Source of the DNA: Phaseolus vulgaris
Taxonomy: Eukaryota; Streptophyta; Magnoliopsida; Fabales; Fabaceae
Length of the DNA: 64,000 nucleotides
Direction of reading: 5' to 3'
Assembly (NCBI RefSeq): GCF_000499845.2
Contig: NC_023751.2
Location: forward strand, 14,292,280-14,356,279
The position numbers and the translations under genes were made by a program. The notes under the pieces were generated by a model. That model did no database searches and had not been told where the DNA came from. It saw only the letters and a list, made by a program, of their open reading frames with translations. Positions 11,811 to 25,165 of this stretch are shown here, piece after piece (the stretch's first letter is position 1; each line of letters begins with the position of its first letter).

Positions 11811-13366
11811 AAACCTTTTAAAGAAAAAAAAAAGTGTTTTTATTTTATATATTTTATCAAATTTAATTTTAGTCTTTATTTTTTCATTTTAATAAATCCG
11901 TCTAGAACTTCTAAAAAATTGTGAATTTAAGAGTAAAGAATAATTAATTTTAAATATTTATAAAAGTTAGAGAGCTAATTCCTCAATTTTAAAATAAAAG
12001 GATTAAAATCAAGTTTAACGAAAAATAAAAAACTTTAAGCATAGTTTTCCCTTTTAAATATTAAGTAGAATTTAACCAGTAAAATAAGCTTTCGTCAGCA
12101 AAAGTTAATTATAATTCGAAGTATATGCATATTTTTACTGTTTCATCAAAAGAATTCTTATATTTTTAATTATTCACTGGTATAGAACTTCTTTAACGTT
12201 TCAAGGTCAATATTAATTATTCAAAGTTAATTTTATAATAATGTAACCATTAACAAGTTTTTATAAAAAAAATATTTAACCATTTTGTACTAACGAAAAC
12301 TAAAAATGGATCTAAAACCAAACCAATCATTATATTAAATTAAAATAGTCCAATTCCACAGTCCATGCCTTATGCAGAATTATTCTGATTGCAGCTGCAT
12401 TGACGTGACAATTGGCATGAAACAGGAATAATGGGCGTAAGTAATTTTATCCTTTTATCATTTCATTAACCCTTTTAGGTAAAGATGAGTTAAAAGTTGC
12501 GTAAACTTTGACTGTGATGAGTATCTTGAGTCTACTGCCACGCAGAAAAGCATTTCTGTTTAGCTTTATCCAGAAAAAAAAAAAAGAGATTCGATTCCTT
12601 TGCCACTAATAGTGTATTTTAAATATAAAAGTCTGCAGCTATTGATTAGTAATTGATAATTCAACTGTAATAAACATATTCACACAATAGATTATAAAAA
12701 TATTACAATATCAATAGTTAAGTTCACAACTATAAGCTGATAACTGTGCATTTTAATTCCTGAAATAATCTAACTTGAAACGAATCAAATACTAGATAAG
12801 TTGATCATCGTGCATGCCATACAAGATTGTATTTACTGCAACGTCTTTAAATAAAACTAAATGCATAATTTTGGTAAAGGCAACATTTCCAAGGGGGGGT
12901 CGTGTTTATTGTTACTCATCATCGTAATCACTTAAACATTCAACAAAGTTGCATTCCCTGATCTCTCTCCAGAAATGTGAGAAAAACTCAAAGTTCAAGT
13001 GGTACCCATTTGTCTAGTGAGTTCCACCTGGCCCATGTGTCTGTCTCTTCTCAGTACAAGCATGAATGTGAATGAAGATTAAGGTCCAATTTGCAGGCCA
13101 ACATCATGGCAATGGAGATCAAACAAAGTGATTAATAACTTGAAACTGCATTGCTGGACCCAAAGACTAGGTAAACAATGCATTTCTATAAAAAGTTAGA
13201 AATCCCTTGATGGAAGAACCTAGAGAACTTTGCTCAGTACAAAGTAACCTGGAGAAGCTAAACTCTACAGTAAAACTACAGGAAGACAAAAGTGGTTAAA
13301 CACAAGGAAAACTATAAAACTCATCGACATGGAAGCATGTTTTGGTATGTGCTGCCAAATCTCCTA
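11811..13366. other. Intergenic spacer between the convergent PKL and response-regulator genes
   Basis: PKL (plus) and the response regulator (minus) converge here. The minus-strand gene's 3' UTR probably occupies the right-hand part; a TTTATT at 12905-12910 gives AATAAA on the minus strand and is a candidate poly(A) signal. The left part is AT-rich with no gene seen. Confidence 0.5.
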
Positions 13367-16300
13367 TCACATAGATAATCCACCAGAGTAATTATCGCAA
13401 ATGAGGTTTCCATCCAATAATTTCAGCCTATCTTTCTCCTGCATGGCATGAACATTGGCACTGAATGAGTATGAGAGGGAAATATTTAAGACAGGTGCAA
13501 GATAAAACAGCTGAAAGATCAATAAATACTAAAATACTATTTGATTGTAAGTCAAATGCTAAATATCATGATATTAAACAGTATACACAAGCTATTTAAC
13601 CAATCCAGTTAGACAAATCAGATGGACTTAGCCAATATGAAAGTCAAAAGGATGGTGAAAGTTGCTCTTATTTGGCAGATCTACCACAATGGACCCTAAC
13701 GAAATATGTGGCCCATAAATTTTAACAGGTACGAAAACCAAATTTCACCAAATGCTCATAATAATGTAACATTTCAAGTCCTTTGCAGTGTGCAGGACAA
13801 ATATAACAATGCTTACATATTATATAATCTAAGGAGAGTGACATACAGCAAGTATGTGAGGCCAGGCAGTGAAAAGTGGGAATGGTATTAGCTTAATCAA
13901 AAGATTCGCATATATTATGCAGTGATTGTATTTAAACGAAAGCTACAAAACAGATAGACCACCACCATGTGAATGTACCAAATTTTTTAAATAGTTAAAA
14001 CTTTAAAGCCCTTAAGCATGTGAGCACTTCGTGTAGTCAATATGTTAAAAGAAATACAGAAACATTTCATGAAAACCCTGTATATTTATAAATGTCATTA
14101 CCTGTTTCATCATTGAACTGACCAAGTCTTCCAATGAACCAAGATTACTAGAGAAATGACTATGTTGAGACTTCTGCTGGTTCAGGATATTCCCCTGATG
14201 TTGTTTAGATAAGATCTCTTCAGTTAATTCCAAAAACCCATCATGCTTCATTTGTAAGGGATCACAAAAATTAAAGTCTAAGTTTCTATGTGAGGCTGAG
14301 TTTGTTGCTGCATGGCCCGCGGGAACAGCAGCACCATTGACTGGAGTCAGTGAGTTAATTGATGCAAATATATTATTTGAATGATGTGTAGCATCCTGAT
14401 TACGGTCATCCCACCCTTGAAATGGTACATTATTGCTTATATTCCCAGGCCTGTTAGTTAAAGTCACTCCTTCAGAGTTCATATCTGTTATTGAATCATG
14501 GGATTGCCTGGACAGTGAAGTGATGGATGGACCAATAAGATTCCCACCTTGCAGGGGTATAGAAGCCATATTCTCCGGAGGAGGTATATTTGTCTGTCTA
14601 AAACATTCACTAGGAGGGTAAGAGTTTGTCTGGATGACAGATGGCTGCACAGCTCTTGTCCAACTATCATTATATCTACCTTGATCCAGCAAAGGCAAAG
14701 AAAATTCTGAATGTTGAGAGGCTACTGAAGAAGATAAAGCTTCAATGCTTACACTCCCCTGTGTGCCTTGAGGGCATGGTTCCAACATCAAGGCATTGTT
14801 TGCAATACCTACGTCTGAAGTGCGAGGGACAGATGTTATTTTTGGCCTTGGTTCTGGGAGTTTATTTGAGATGGGAAAATTTGTTTTGGCGTTAAAAACA
14901 GCGGTCAAATTTTGAACGGAAATGACACTCTTATTGTTTTGAACAGGCATTGGCATTCCCTGAACACCATTCTGATTAACAGGAGCCATGGCTGACCGGA
15001 ACTTCAGATGATCGTTGTTGGTGTTGCTTAAATTTTGTGACTGACTCAACTGAAGAACTCCAGAAGGAAATCCATGCACATTCAAACCAGCAGGAGTGTT
15101 CAACCTATTAATTATGCCACCAGTTGGAAAGGATCTAAAACCATTGTTATGAAGCTGTCCAGAACCACTCAATGTTTGTAAATGTCCGACCCCACTCACA
15201 GAACTCATTCTCAAATAGGATGGATCTGCACCCCCTAAGGCCGCCACCATATTAGCCTGTTGGTTAGCCACGCAACTAATTCTTTTCAGATAAAGCCTAT
15301 ACTTCTGCAGCCATTTAATAAAGAATAAACATTCAGTGAATGAAAAAGTATATGTTACAGTAAATTAAAACACAAAGGACTAGAAGAAGAATGCCTGGAG
15401 ATGGCTCGCCACATTCTCCCTTGTAAGCTTTTCAACATTCATCAAATCAAGAATTTTTTTAGGTACAGCCTCTGCCAGCAAAACAACAATATCATGAAGC
15501 CCAAATACATACTAGTAAGGGAAAACTACATGTCATGGCATAAAATTTGAATAATTGTGACCTAACATTCCCAAGTGTCTCTTAAAAGAAGGAAGAGTGT
15601 TGAGAAACTCTTCATAATAATTAAGAACATATATAACATTAAATTGATGGTGCTAACATCTAACCAGATATCAAAAAACATCTTGAAAACAACAACAAAG
15701 TTGAGAACATACTGTCAATGCCTAGCTGATTAACAGCAGCAACAAACTTGCGGTGCAGCTCCACAGACCAAACAACCCGAGGTTTCTTCTGGGATGACGG
15801 GTCCTCATTGTCATGATCATTCTCCTGCTCCTCATCTTCATCTTCATCTTGATCCTTCCGTTTCTTAGTCAGCTTCTCATTTTGATCTGAATTTACAGCT
15901 CCTGATGATCCATGTCCATTGCCACTATCAGAAGTGGGTTTGTCTAAGTTGCATGTTTGGTTCTTCTCCTTTGAGTCAAACTTCTTCCTTCTGATTACAT
16001 GCTGCCAGATGTTCTTGAGCTCCTCCATTCTCACGGGTTTCAGCAGATAATCACAGGCTCCATGAGAAATCCCTTTCATCACCAGCTTCGTATCACCATT
16101 TGCAGACAACACTGAAATAAAACATTTTATAACACCAAAGGTTCACCAAATAAGTTTATTGGCACATCACATTTTCACATTTATCAAAAATCAATTATGA
16201 AACTTAAAAAGTTCTATTGTAGGACTGGACTATTTATACAAAAACATAGTACACTTGAATATTTTTTTCAAAAGGAAAAAAAGTTAGAAAACTCATTATT

Positions 16301-17237
16301 TCACATATAAATACCTTAAATTTCTAACTTGACTAATAATTATATCAATAATTGTTAACCATCTAGTAATAAATGGTGAAATAATGAGAGTCAAAATGAA
16401 GAAATGGTAAATATTAACAACTGAAGATCACATATAAGCATACAAGATCCTCTCACTCACTTATGACAGGAAGGTCCATCTCAAGTCCCACTAGCTCAAG
16501 CAGCTTAAATCCATCCATGTCTGGCATATGCACATCACTGATTACCAGGTCAAACTTGTCTTTATGTTCTCTCAAAAGCGTCAACGCTGTTATTGCTTGA
16601 TTTGTTGTAGTTACTGCAACCCCATCCATAACCAAGATAAATATCATTTTGAAAGAGTAAAGTGGCTCATTGCACACACATCCACAGCATAGAAAGTTAC
16701 AAAATTAACGTTAATCGAAGTGCATATTTCTAAAATCACATCCAAAACCTGGAAAATCATGTACAAAATATGAAGCCAAACACGCAACAAAATACTCATC
16801 CCGGAGAAATATTCAGATCTTGTTGTGTCGAAATCAATCAAGGCATAACAAGCAGTAAAAAAAATATGTAGCCTATAACCTATAACAGAAGCTTCTTCTG
16901 CAACAATTAAGGAAGTTGGATTCACTGTAGCATTCTCTATAAATAATTTCATTATTAAGAGTATATCCATTTTAAACAACCACGAACAAAAGAATCTGAA
17001 ACAGAACACAAAAATCTAAAAGAAAGAACAAAGCACAAACCAAAACCCTAAATCATGAATAACAGTAAGTAAAAGCAACAGTAGAAGATTCAAACCATGA
17101 TATTGACATTTCCGTAGGAGATTTTCCAAAACCATTAGGCAGATGGGGTTATCATCGACGGCGAGCACACGCATTCCGACGGGAAACTCTTCGCCGGAAT
17201 CACCCATTCTCTTCTCCACAGTCATCTTCTTCTCCAA
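13367..17237 (-). CDS. Type-B response regulator (ARR10/ARR12-like), cytokinin signalling transcription factor
   Basis: Nuclear DNA-binding output protein of the cytokinin phosphorelay. Minus-strand exons in order: 17237-17096, 16613-16461, 16111-15713, 15471-15395, 15304-14102, 13438-13367; phases agree throughout, giving 681 codons. The receiver domain is residues 22-140: acidic pair D28-D29 in LAVDDN, phospho-acceptor D74 in [12 protein letters not shown], and K123 in LLKPVR. A basic/acidic linker (KKRKDQ then a DED/E run) looks like an NLS. The Myb-like GARP B-motif is about residues 208-265 ([20 protein letters not shown] through [11 protein letters not shown] and KYRLYLKR). The rest is a Gln/Asn/Ser-rich activation region. 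The start used is the first ATG; internal Met5 or Met11 are alternatives, and Met5 matches the usual MTVE start. The intron at 15394-15305 begins GC rather than GT. The final exon restores the conserved tail ([10 protein letters not shown]...). Closest in layout to ARR12. The family call is firm. Confidence 0.95.
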
Positions 17238-17600
17238 ACTTCACAAATACCACTTCTGTGCTTGTGGGTCAGAAACCAAAACCCAGAAAGAAGCTATGAA
17301 ACAGAAGACACAGGAAAAACAATTGAAAAAAAAAAAATACTTTTTTGGTTGGGAATAAATAGTAATTTTTGAGGACAATGTGAATGAATAATTGAAAAGA
17401 ACAATAAATGCAAGGAAGGAGCGAAAAAGTTGGTGTCTTTTTGTGCTTATGTGGGTGTCAGCGTGCAACAGTGGAAGGAGAAAGTGATGGAAAGAGAGAG
17501 AAAGTGAAACTATTATTGTGTCTTCCTCTCACAATCCAAACTTCTAAAGACACAAATATATTATTAATTTATATTATTAAACATGTTCCACTTTTTTATG
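17238..17600 (-). promoter_or_regulatory. 5' leader and presumed core promoter of the response-regulator gene
   Basis: Directly upstream of the first ATG. The minus strand is CT-rich around 17470-17510 (runs of tctctctctttcc), as is common in plant leaders, and an AT-rich block at about 17551-17575 contains TATA-like sequence. The transcription start cannot be fixed. Confidence 0.3.
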
Positions 17601-18447
17601 CTAATCTCAAGCTTTTTTAATCTAATTACCTCTTTCTACTTTTAAATTTTAACAACCTTGGGCCTTAATCAATTTTATTACCATATTTTACTAAATTGAA
17701 TCAATTAAATTTGGTTTTACCTAAAACTCATTTACCAACTCATCAAATTTTATTGAAAGAGTCTCAAAGATTTTGTCTTCAAATCTTAACCTTGTCTCTT
17801 ATAATTTTTGTATATCTTATGCAGCTTTTTATTCATCCATAAAATTTTAGAATTTTCCAAGTTCTTTTCAAACAGCACTCATTTTTCTTAAATATGATTA
17901 CTGCACCGGTCTTAATCACAATCTTATAGTGAAGCCAAATCTTAAGATTTGTGAGAAAAACTTGCGCGTCGTCAGCACGCGCTCGAAAGAGAACCGAATC
18001 CAATCAGAATATATTTTCTCATTCACTGGACATTAGACGGTGCTTGGATAGAAACTGTCTTCAATTGATCCAGACCTTTTGGCTTTTCACTATAAATTTA
18101 TATTAATATTAATTATTTCTTTTAATTTTCAATTTACTTTTCTAATATATCATAAAAATAAGAATAACTATAAACAAAAAATAGAATTCTAATGAGAATT
18201 CATAGTCAAATTTTTTTCATTATTTTTATAAAATCATAAAAAAAAATGATACTAGGACCAATTATTTATGGTGAAAAACAATAACTAATGTCCTCGAAAA
18301 TAATTTATTTTTTTGAATAAACATAGTTATTTTCGTTTAACATATTATTTATTATTTCAAAATAAACTTTAAGCCTGACTAAATTCCACAAAATCAGTTC
18401 ATGGGTGAGGTTTGGACCCACTTATATACAATGAAATGTCTTAATCT
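17600..18447. other. AT-rich intergenic DNA
   Basis: Upstream of the response-regulator gene. No ORF, RNA gene or clear element seen. A GC-richer patch at about 17960-18000 (cgcgtcgtcagcacgcgctc) stands out locally but has no assignable function. Confidence 0.5.
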
Positions 18448-18650
18448 TGTTGAAGATCCCACATCAACTAGAAATTAGGACATTTCACCTCATGAATCAG
18501 TTTTATGGGGTTGACTTAGACTTAAAGTCCACTTTGTAATATAATATCAGAGTCATTTCGAGCTTATCCTAACGAGTATTTGTGTTGGACTTATCGTGTC
18601 ACCCCATTATCGAACCACCCATAATATATAGTCTCACGTCTTAAAGTTCC
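18448..18650 (+). mobile_element. Degenerate TRIM-like LTR element
   Basis: Begins TGTTGAAGATCCCACATC, continues with an LTR phrase like that of the PKL-intron element (ttttatggggttgacttag), and is followed by a decayed primer-binding site (atatcagagtc, about 18543-18553). A second LTR start-like phrase (tatatagtctcacgtctta) lies near 18635-18650. No coding content. Confidence 0.45.
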
Positions 18651-19248
18651 CTTTATAATATTTATGTTTACATAATTCACTAATAATTATTTAATGGTCC
18701 AACTATAATACTACAAATGATCTACCAACTTTGGTGATAATGAATTATTTTTGAAGAATCTAACCGAGTTTTTTTTTAATGAAAAATTCTATTACAGTTA
18801 CATTTTTAATCTATAAAACTGGAACTTTTGTTCACAACTTTGAGTTTACTACCACCCATATTAATAATATAATTTTTAAAATCCACATCGATAACATAAT
18901 TTCCATAAAATAGCATGTAGTTTCCTTTTCTTTCTACTGATTATAAAATTATTAAAATTCTGTTAAGAGAAGAATGAAAATGAAGACGACAAGTTTTGTC
19001 CATAATTTTCTCCATCAGATCTTCTTCTACATGATATGCATTTTGGTCAAACTAATCACTTTTCGTCAATGCAAAAATCAAATCTGTCTTCCAAAATCAT
19101 TCATTTGAAATCCCATCCAAAATATAAAGATATTTGAAAGTCTTGAAAGCATATATGATAACATAATTATAACAAAATACCTTGTAGAAAATGAAATAAA
19201 TAGCAATAGGTAAAAAAATTAAGTATAAAATAAATACATTGAAAAATA

Positions 19249-19303
19249 AGTAATAATATATATATATATATATATATATATTTATTTTATTTTATCAGCT
19301 AGT

Positions 19304-19340
<37 letters not shown>
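19249..19340. repeat. Compound (TA)n microsatellite
   Basis: Two TA tracts separated by about 30 bp; each is preceded by the same phrase agtaataata, so the tract looks duplicated as a unit. Confidence 0.95.
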
Positions 19341-19341
<1 letters not shown>

Positions 19342-19967
19342 CTACAAGTTACTTAAAGTGACTTAACTTATAAAGTTAAAAGTATATTAACGACATACGT
19401 TGATAATAGTGAATTAGAGATTGAGCTTTTTTTTCAAAATTAAATGAAAATTTAGCAAAAATATATGTAATCTCATTCTACCAAAATAAAAATTTCCCAT
19501 GGTTGGAGGAGTTAGGAGCAATTTCTTTATTTGCTATAATTTAATATTACATATATTAATGTGCAAAACACTAGGCTTTTCTGTGAGTACACCATAAAAG
19601 CCAACACGGACATAACTATGACCGAAACACATAGACAGTCACTACTCATAAAGAAAGAAAAGTTGGTAGAAAAAAAGAAGAAGATAGATATAATCATCAA
19701 AACATCATATTCATAGCCTAATGCAAACAACGTCACTATTTAATTATTGCAAATTTACTAATAATCTTTTTGTATTGTCCATTCCACTTTTGTCCCTTTG
19801 TGTGCCCAAAAAACTTTCCCATGTATGGTTTACATATGGATATGGCTTCATACAATGATTAACCCATTCATGTTTCCCTTTACTTTTTACAACCACCAAG
19901 GACTTTCAACTTTCAATCATATTGTTGTCCATGTTGTTGCCCCTTAAGTTGATATTTTACTATGTAG

Positions 19968-20383
19968 CATCTGACACATATATGGATACGACACGGACAC
20001 GGAAATATGTATAATCTTTAAAATGTGTGACATAGGGATACAAATCTATATATTATATAAAAAAAATATGTGCATAAGTATGTTTCAATTTTTTTTGTTA
20101 GAATAGAAAGATGTTTTTCATTGATGGTTCAAAATGATTTGTTCTTTATTTTTATAATCATAATAAAAACTTATACAGTAAGTTTGAGTTTTTAAAAAAT
20201 TAATGTATTTCTCATTTTTAAAATTATGTTATACCCGTGCTAAAATTGTTAGAAATTCAACAAATATTTTTTGAATTAGACACTTCACCAATACATATCC
20301 TATAAGTATCATACGAGTGTCGGTGTCCCATACATATGTCCGACACGGACATGTCATTTAAGAGAAGTGTCTGAGTCTCAAAA
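19968..20383 (+). repeat. Dispersed repeat, copy 1 (cgacacgg-type)
   Basis: About 415 bp, homologous in the same orientation to 21244-21683. Shared landmarks: atacgacacggacacgg-like start, caaatctatatattatata, ttcaaaatgatttgttctttattt, aagtttgag, gaattagacacttca, and a palindrome-bearing end (gtccgacacggac) followed by catttaagag. No ORF; probably a non-autonomous element of unknown class. Confidence 0.75.
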
Positions 20384-21243
20384 CTATATTATATTCTCTT
20401 TTTATATAAGGTAATTGTTTTTTCAAAATCTCGTTTAGAGAATTTAAGTATGACTTAAATGAATGACATGTTGATCCATAAAGGCTAAATACATGTTCTT
20501 CTACCCAAAACATGGCATGCTTTTAAGATAGAGTTGAGCTTAAATCAGAACAAGCTGGCAAAACATGTTCAAGAGTCCACAAATGGTAGAAAGGAAAATT
20601 ATAAAAAATAACTTTGTCTTAGTTGGCTTCTCAACTCACATGTTGCAGGATCTTCATGATCATTGTGAATTAATATACGAATAGAAAAAAACATTAGTTG
20701 TCCACTAATATTCAAAAGGTTCTTCTAACTTATATAATATGTATGAATATTTAATATTCATTTTTGCCACAAAATCTTGGGATTCTTTGCCTTTAAAAAC
20801 CTTATGACTTCCTATTGCCAATGTCAATTTATTTATTTTTTGTTTTTGTGACTTGTTGGATGAATTCGAAGAGAATAATGTCATATACTAACTTGCTTAA
20901 ATTAATGTTTGTGTGTACTTCGGGTTACTCAATTTGGTCTATTGTGTGGCACAATACATGTAACCAAACCAAAAATGATATCATCTTCGATAATGGAACC
21001 ATAACAACATTAATTAATAGCTAGCTTACTTATAGGTACAACATTCTAAAAAAGTCACACGATATTGTTCCTTCTAATATATATACATATATTTAGATTT
21101 AAATATGTATATGATGTTATAAAATATCAAGTTTTTATTTCAATTTTTATAAATTTTTTGTTTTTTTTAATAGGAAATGTTTTTTTATGGTACTAGCACT
21201 CTTTAATTGTTCAACGGTTGAATGAAAGATTAGTTGTTATGTA

Positions 21244-21683
21244 ACATAGATACTTACATGGACACTGATATGATACAGAGATACAGTCACAAAAATATGT
21301 AAATTTTCTAAAATATAGGATATGAGAACACCAATTTATATATTATATAATTATAAATTATATAATTTGACAATAAAGGTTTATGTTTTTTTAGCAGAAA
21401 TATGTTTATCGTGACTGATTTAAAATGATTTATTTTTTATTTTTATAACTATATTAAAAATTGACACAATAAGTTTGAGATTTTAGAAAATTAATGTATG
21501 TATATTTTTAAAATTGTGTTAGAACCGTGTTATAATTGTCAGAAATCTAATAAACATTTTTTTGAATTGGACACTTCAGTTATACATATTTTATGAGTGT
21601 CGATATCTAATACGTGTGTCTGACATGAACATACCATTTAAAAGGCGTGTTCACCATTTAAGAGACGTGTCCGAACTTCATAG
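21244..21683 (+). repeat. Dispersed repeat, copy 2
   Basis: Diverged direct copy of 19968-20383, about 1.28 kb downstream. It carries an extra local duplication near its 3' end (the phrase accatttaa...gcgtgt/accatttaagagacgtgtcc occurs twice at about 21634-21672). Confidence 0.75.
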
Positions 21684-22583
21684 GTTAGTTGTGAAATGAC
21701 AATACAAATGCTCATGATATAATAATAACATGTAATATCTCTAAAAAATATAAAAATTCAACCCCTTTATGTAACATTTTGTTACTGTTATCAGAGAAGG
21801 TATCATTACGTTGTTGTAACACGGTTATTCTTTTTTTTTTTAAATATCATAATTAGTATGATTCTTATTTTCTATTTTTATTTTTTGATTATTTCTGTTT
21901 ATGTTATTTTTACAGAGTCATTGGGTGTGAAAAATATATCAAGTGGTTGCTACACATTACCTTTTTCTAAGCGAACCCAAACAACAATAGTTATCGATGT
22001 CACAAATTTCATTAACCCGAACAAATTTAGAGTCAAAACAAAATTACGAGAAGAGGCCCAAAAGCAATAAACACAATAAATCACTACAGATAAATCCAAT
22101 CACAAATTGACCAGTTGAAAATAAAGATAATAGCCAATGAATAGTGGAAGAACGACCCAATTACATAGCCCACTACAAGTCCAAGAGCGTCATTGAAAAC
22201 CCAAATAATAAACAATGAATAATGAAAAGTAAACCCTTGGATGTGTAACTACACATTAATACTTAAATTTAATTAAAGTGCTGTGGTAGTGTAATATTAT
22301 TTTTTTTCTTTGCATTATCATCCAATTAGAGACTTTTACTTTGTACCTTTATACTCTTAAAAATATATTAATAATAATGACTAAATAAAGAAATTAAAAA
22401 ATAGTGGATAATTGTATCAAGTTGTTGGTGATTTGTAATATGTTAGAGGGCTTAAATGTGTAGTTATTTTTTAGTATTTAGACCATTTATTTTAATTATT
22501 AATTTTTAATTTCAAAATATAATTAAAAATTAAATACAAATATCAAATGTGTAATGGAAGTGAAAAATCTTCTTTATATATTA
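21684..22583. other. AT-rich intergenic DNA
   Basis: One 70-codon ORF (21858-22070) has a hydrophobic start but resembles nothing known and lacks gene context. Nothing else identified. Confidence 0.5.
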
Positions 22584-22592
22584 CTAGCGGGA

Positions 22593-22616
22593 ACACAGGC
22601 ACGTCAGTGCCTGTGT
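22593..22616 (-). repeat. Helitron 3'-terminal hairpin
   Basis: Perfect 10-bp stem with a 4-base loop; GC-rich against very AT-rich surroundings. In Helitrons this structure acts as the transposition terminator. Confidence 0.85.
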
Positions 22617-22620
22617 ATCG

Positions 22621-22845
22621 CATTTTTTATTTCTGTTTCTTTAGTATTTTTTTTTTATTTTTTAAAAATAATTTCTCTTAATAACATTAAAATGAGAAGT
22701 TAAAGAGTATACAGTTAAAAGAGTAGTGTGTATAGGCATTTTTTATTTCTCTTTCTTTAGTATTTTTTTTATTCTTCAAAAACAATTTCTCTTAATAACA
22801 TTAAGATGAGAAGTTAAAGAATATTCAGTTAAAGAGTAGGTTAAT
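22621..22845. repeat. 116-bp tandem duplication inside the Helitron
   Basis: Two diverged copies starting at 22621 and 22737, each beginning cattttttatttct and containing aatttctcttaataacatta. A further internal duplication (ataattaaatagaa...tttcatatatttttt) occurs at about 22961 and 23087. Confidence 0.8.
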
Positions 22846-24601
22846 AAAATAGTGGAGAGCGGTAATTAAAAGTTACATGTAGTAAAGAGAATGAATGAAT
22901 TTTCAAAATTTAAAATTTAAAATTACTATTTGAATTCAAAACCGTCTCTCAAGGTAGAAAATAATTAAATAGAACTTGAGTTTCATATATTTTTTATAAT
23001 TTTTAATATTTTATTAATTATGGGTAAAAATATATGTATGTGGTAATAGTTAAAATTTATTTAAAACTACAGACTCAACCAAAAAAATAATTAAATAGAA
23101 TTTGAGTTTCATATATTTTTTTTAATAATTTTTAATATTTTATCAATTATAAGAATTCTGCTTCTCTTTTCTTCACCTTGGACCCTTGGACCTATATAGA
23201 GACTCGTTTAAATTGTTCTCATCTTTCGCACCAAAATCTAATATTCCTTCGTGTTAGAACCTTACGATTGGGATTGGGGGAGTGAGCGCGACAACAAAAC
23301 GAAACTCAATTTTTTTCCTTCTCTGATTCCTCTATTTTGCTATGAATATTAACTCTCTACAATTAACAAATAAAAAACAAACAAAATATTAGTATAACAT
23401 GTAAAACATAGATTTAAGAACACGATGACATACCTACCTTCTTTACATAATGCTCTCTGGTGAGAGAACCTAGTTTGAAGGTGGTCTCTAAAATCATAAC
23501 TTTATGAAAAAGTTAAGATGATTTCAAAATCAAAACCTAAAAGGAAAAAATATAGAGGAAGAGCAAAGATAAAGAAATGGTGATGACAGAAAACTTAAAA
23601 ATCAAATTGGAAGTAACTTTTTCGTAAAATATGAGGAAATGAGAATATAGTTTAGTTAATGCTCTGCATGATTTCATTTAAATCCATAAAATTGTTACCA
23701 AAAAGGGTCTTATGATGACTTTCATCATGTACCTCTGTCTCCTCTTGTTGAATCTTTCTTATCCCTCTAGTCACATGTTTCAATCACAATTTCAGAAGAC
23801 AAATTAGTGTTTTACAAATTGAAATGCATATAAAGAGAATTACCTATTGTTGTGATGAAGCGCGCAACTTTTTTTTGAGTCTTTTTGTTCCCTCTAGTCA
23901 CAAACTTCAATTACAATTTTTCATGAAACAAATGTCAAATTAGGGTTTCAGAAAGATTAATCAAATAAATGAAAGTATGATTTTACATGAAAGTGAAAAA
24001 GAAAGAGAAAAGAAAGTGAAAAGTATGTAAAAAAAAATGTGTTATGTGTAGTGGAGAGAGAAAGTGGGAAGTAGGTACGGAGAGAGAAAGTGAGAAGTAA
24101 GATACGTGGGTTATGTGCTGTGGAGAATCATAAAATCTGTTTCTTAAATCAATTTTAAAATTCTACAATTTTAATAAAAAAGAATATCAGTTTAAATCAG
24201 AAAAGTAACGTACCAAATCTCCATTCTCCTGCAAATATTACAAATATCTTTAATTTTTTATTTAATAGTGTAGAAGATCTTTAAAACAGAAAAGTAACTA
24301 ATCAATCACTCCACCCTCCAGTTAAATAATAACAAATAAAATAAAATTAAAAATTAAAAAATTATTTTATTAATTTTTGAAATTATAAAATATCCAAATA
24401 ACCAAAATAAATTAATACAATAAATTATTAAGTAAAGATAAAATGAAAAAAAAAATTAAGAGCAGTTAAGAAGAGGAGAATAAAAAATGACACAATGATC
24501 ATAATACAATAATAAAATTAAATAATAATATAAGGATAAAATAGAAAAAAAAAATTAAGAGCAGTTAAGAGGGGAATCCCCTCTATATATATAGGTATAG
24601 A

Positions 24602-25134
24602 TTATAAATAATAAAAATATTACCTTTTGTAATAGTTTTAAAAAGTTATATTTATGTACATATATAATTTTTAATTAAATTTTTCTATAAAATTAGGGGG
24701 GAAGGGATTCTGTTTAGGCCCATGCTTGATATTTAGAAACGTAGTAGAAATGATGGTTAACCCATGAGATTTAATATGTGTGCTTTTTCTCTTAAGCGAT
24801 ACATACAGAATATTATAAACTAACCTATCATACAGATGTATGATAAAAAAAACTGGTGTTCGTAAAAGACTTTTTTTTTTCCGTGACTAGTTACGGATTT
24901 TGAAAAAACATTCCTCAACTGGACCAAGGTGCATTTTATTTCCTAACTTTTTTTTTACACAAAAATTATTTAAAATTTGGTTTTTGAGGGACAATTTTGA
25001 TTATTTAGTTTTGGTGATGGAGTAAAGATATATGAATTTTTCGGTGGATTATCGAAATTTGCTCAAAAGAAAACTGAATTGTCACTTTTTTTTTTCATGA
25101 AAAAAATCGTTTTGAAATTTGATTTTTATTTCTG

Positions 25135-25165
<31 letters not shown>

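Larger units (their letters stand above)
22584..24601 (-). mobile_element. Non-autonomous Helitron, about 2.0 kb
   Basis: Read on the minus strand, the element starts TCTATACC at 24601 and ends CTAG at 22584. The flanking bases are A (5') and T (3'), as expected for Helitron insertion between A and T. Just before the end lies a perfect hairpin, acacaggcac-tgac-gtgcctgtgt (plus-strand 22593-22616), five bases from CTAG, somewhat closer than the 10-12 usually quoted. The body is AT-rich, contains internal tandem duplications, and shows no Rep/helicase ORF, so it is non-autonomous. Autonomous partners would be elsewhere in the genome. Confidence 0.8.

Noticed and set aside
16644..17009. 121-codon minus-strand frame
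   Set aside because: It lies inside intron 1 of the response regulator and overlaps the acceptor; no similarity to known proteins.
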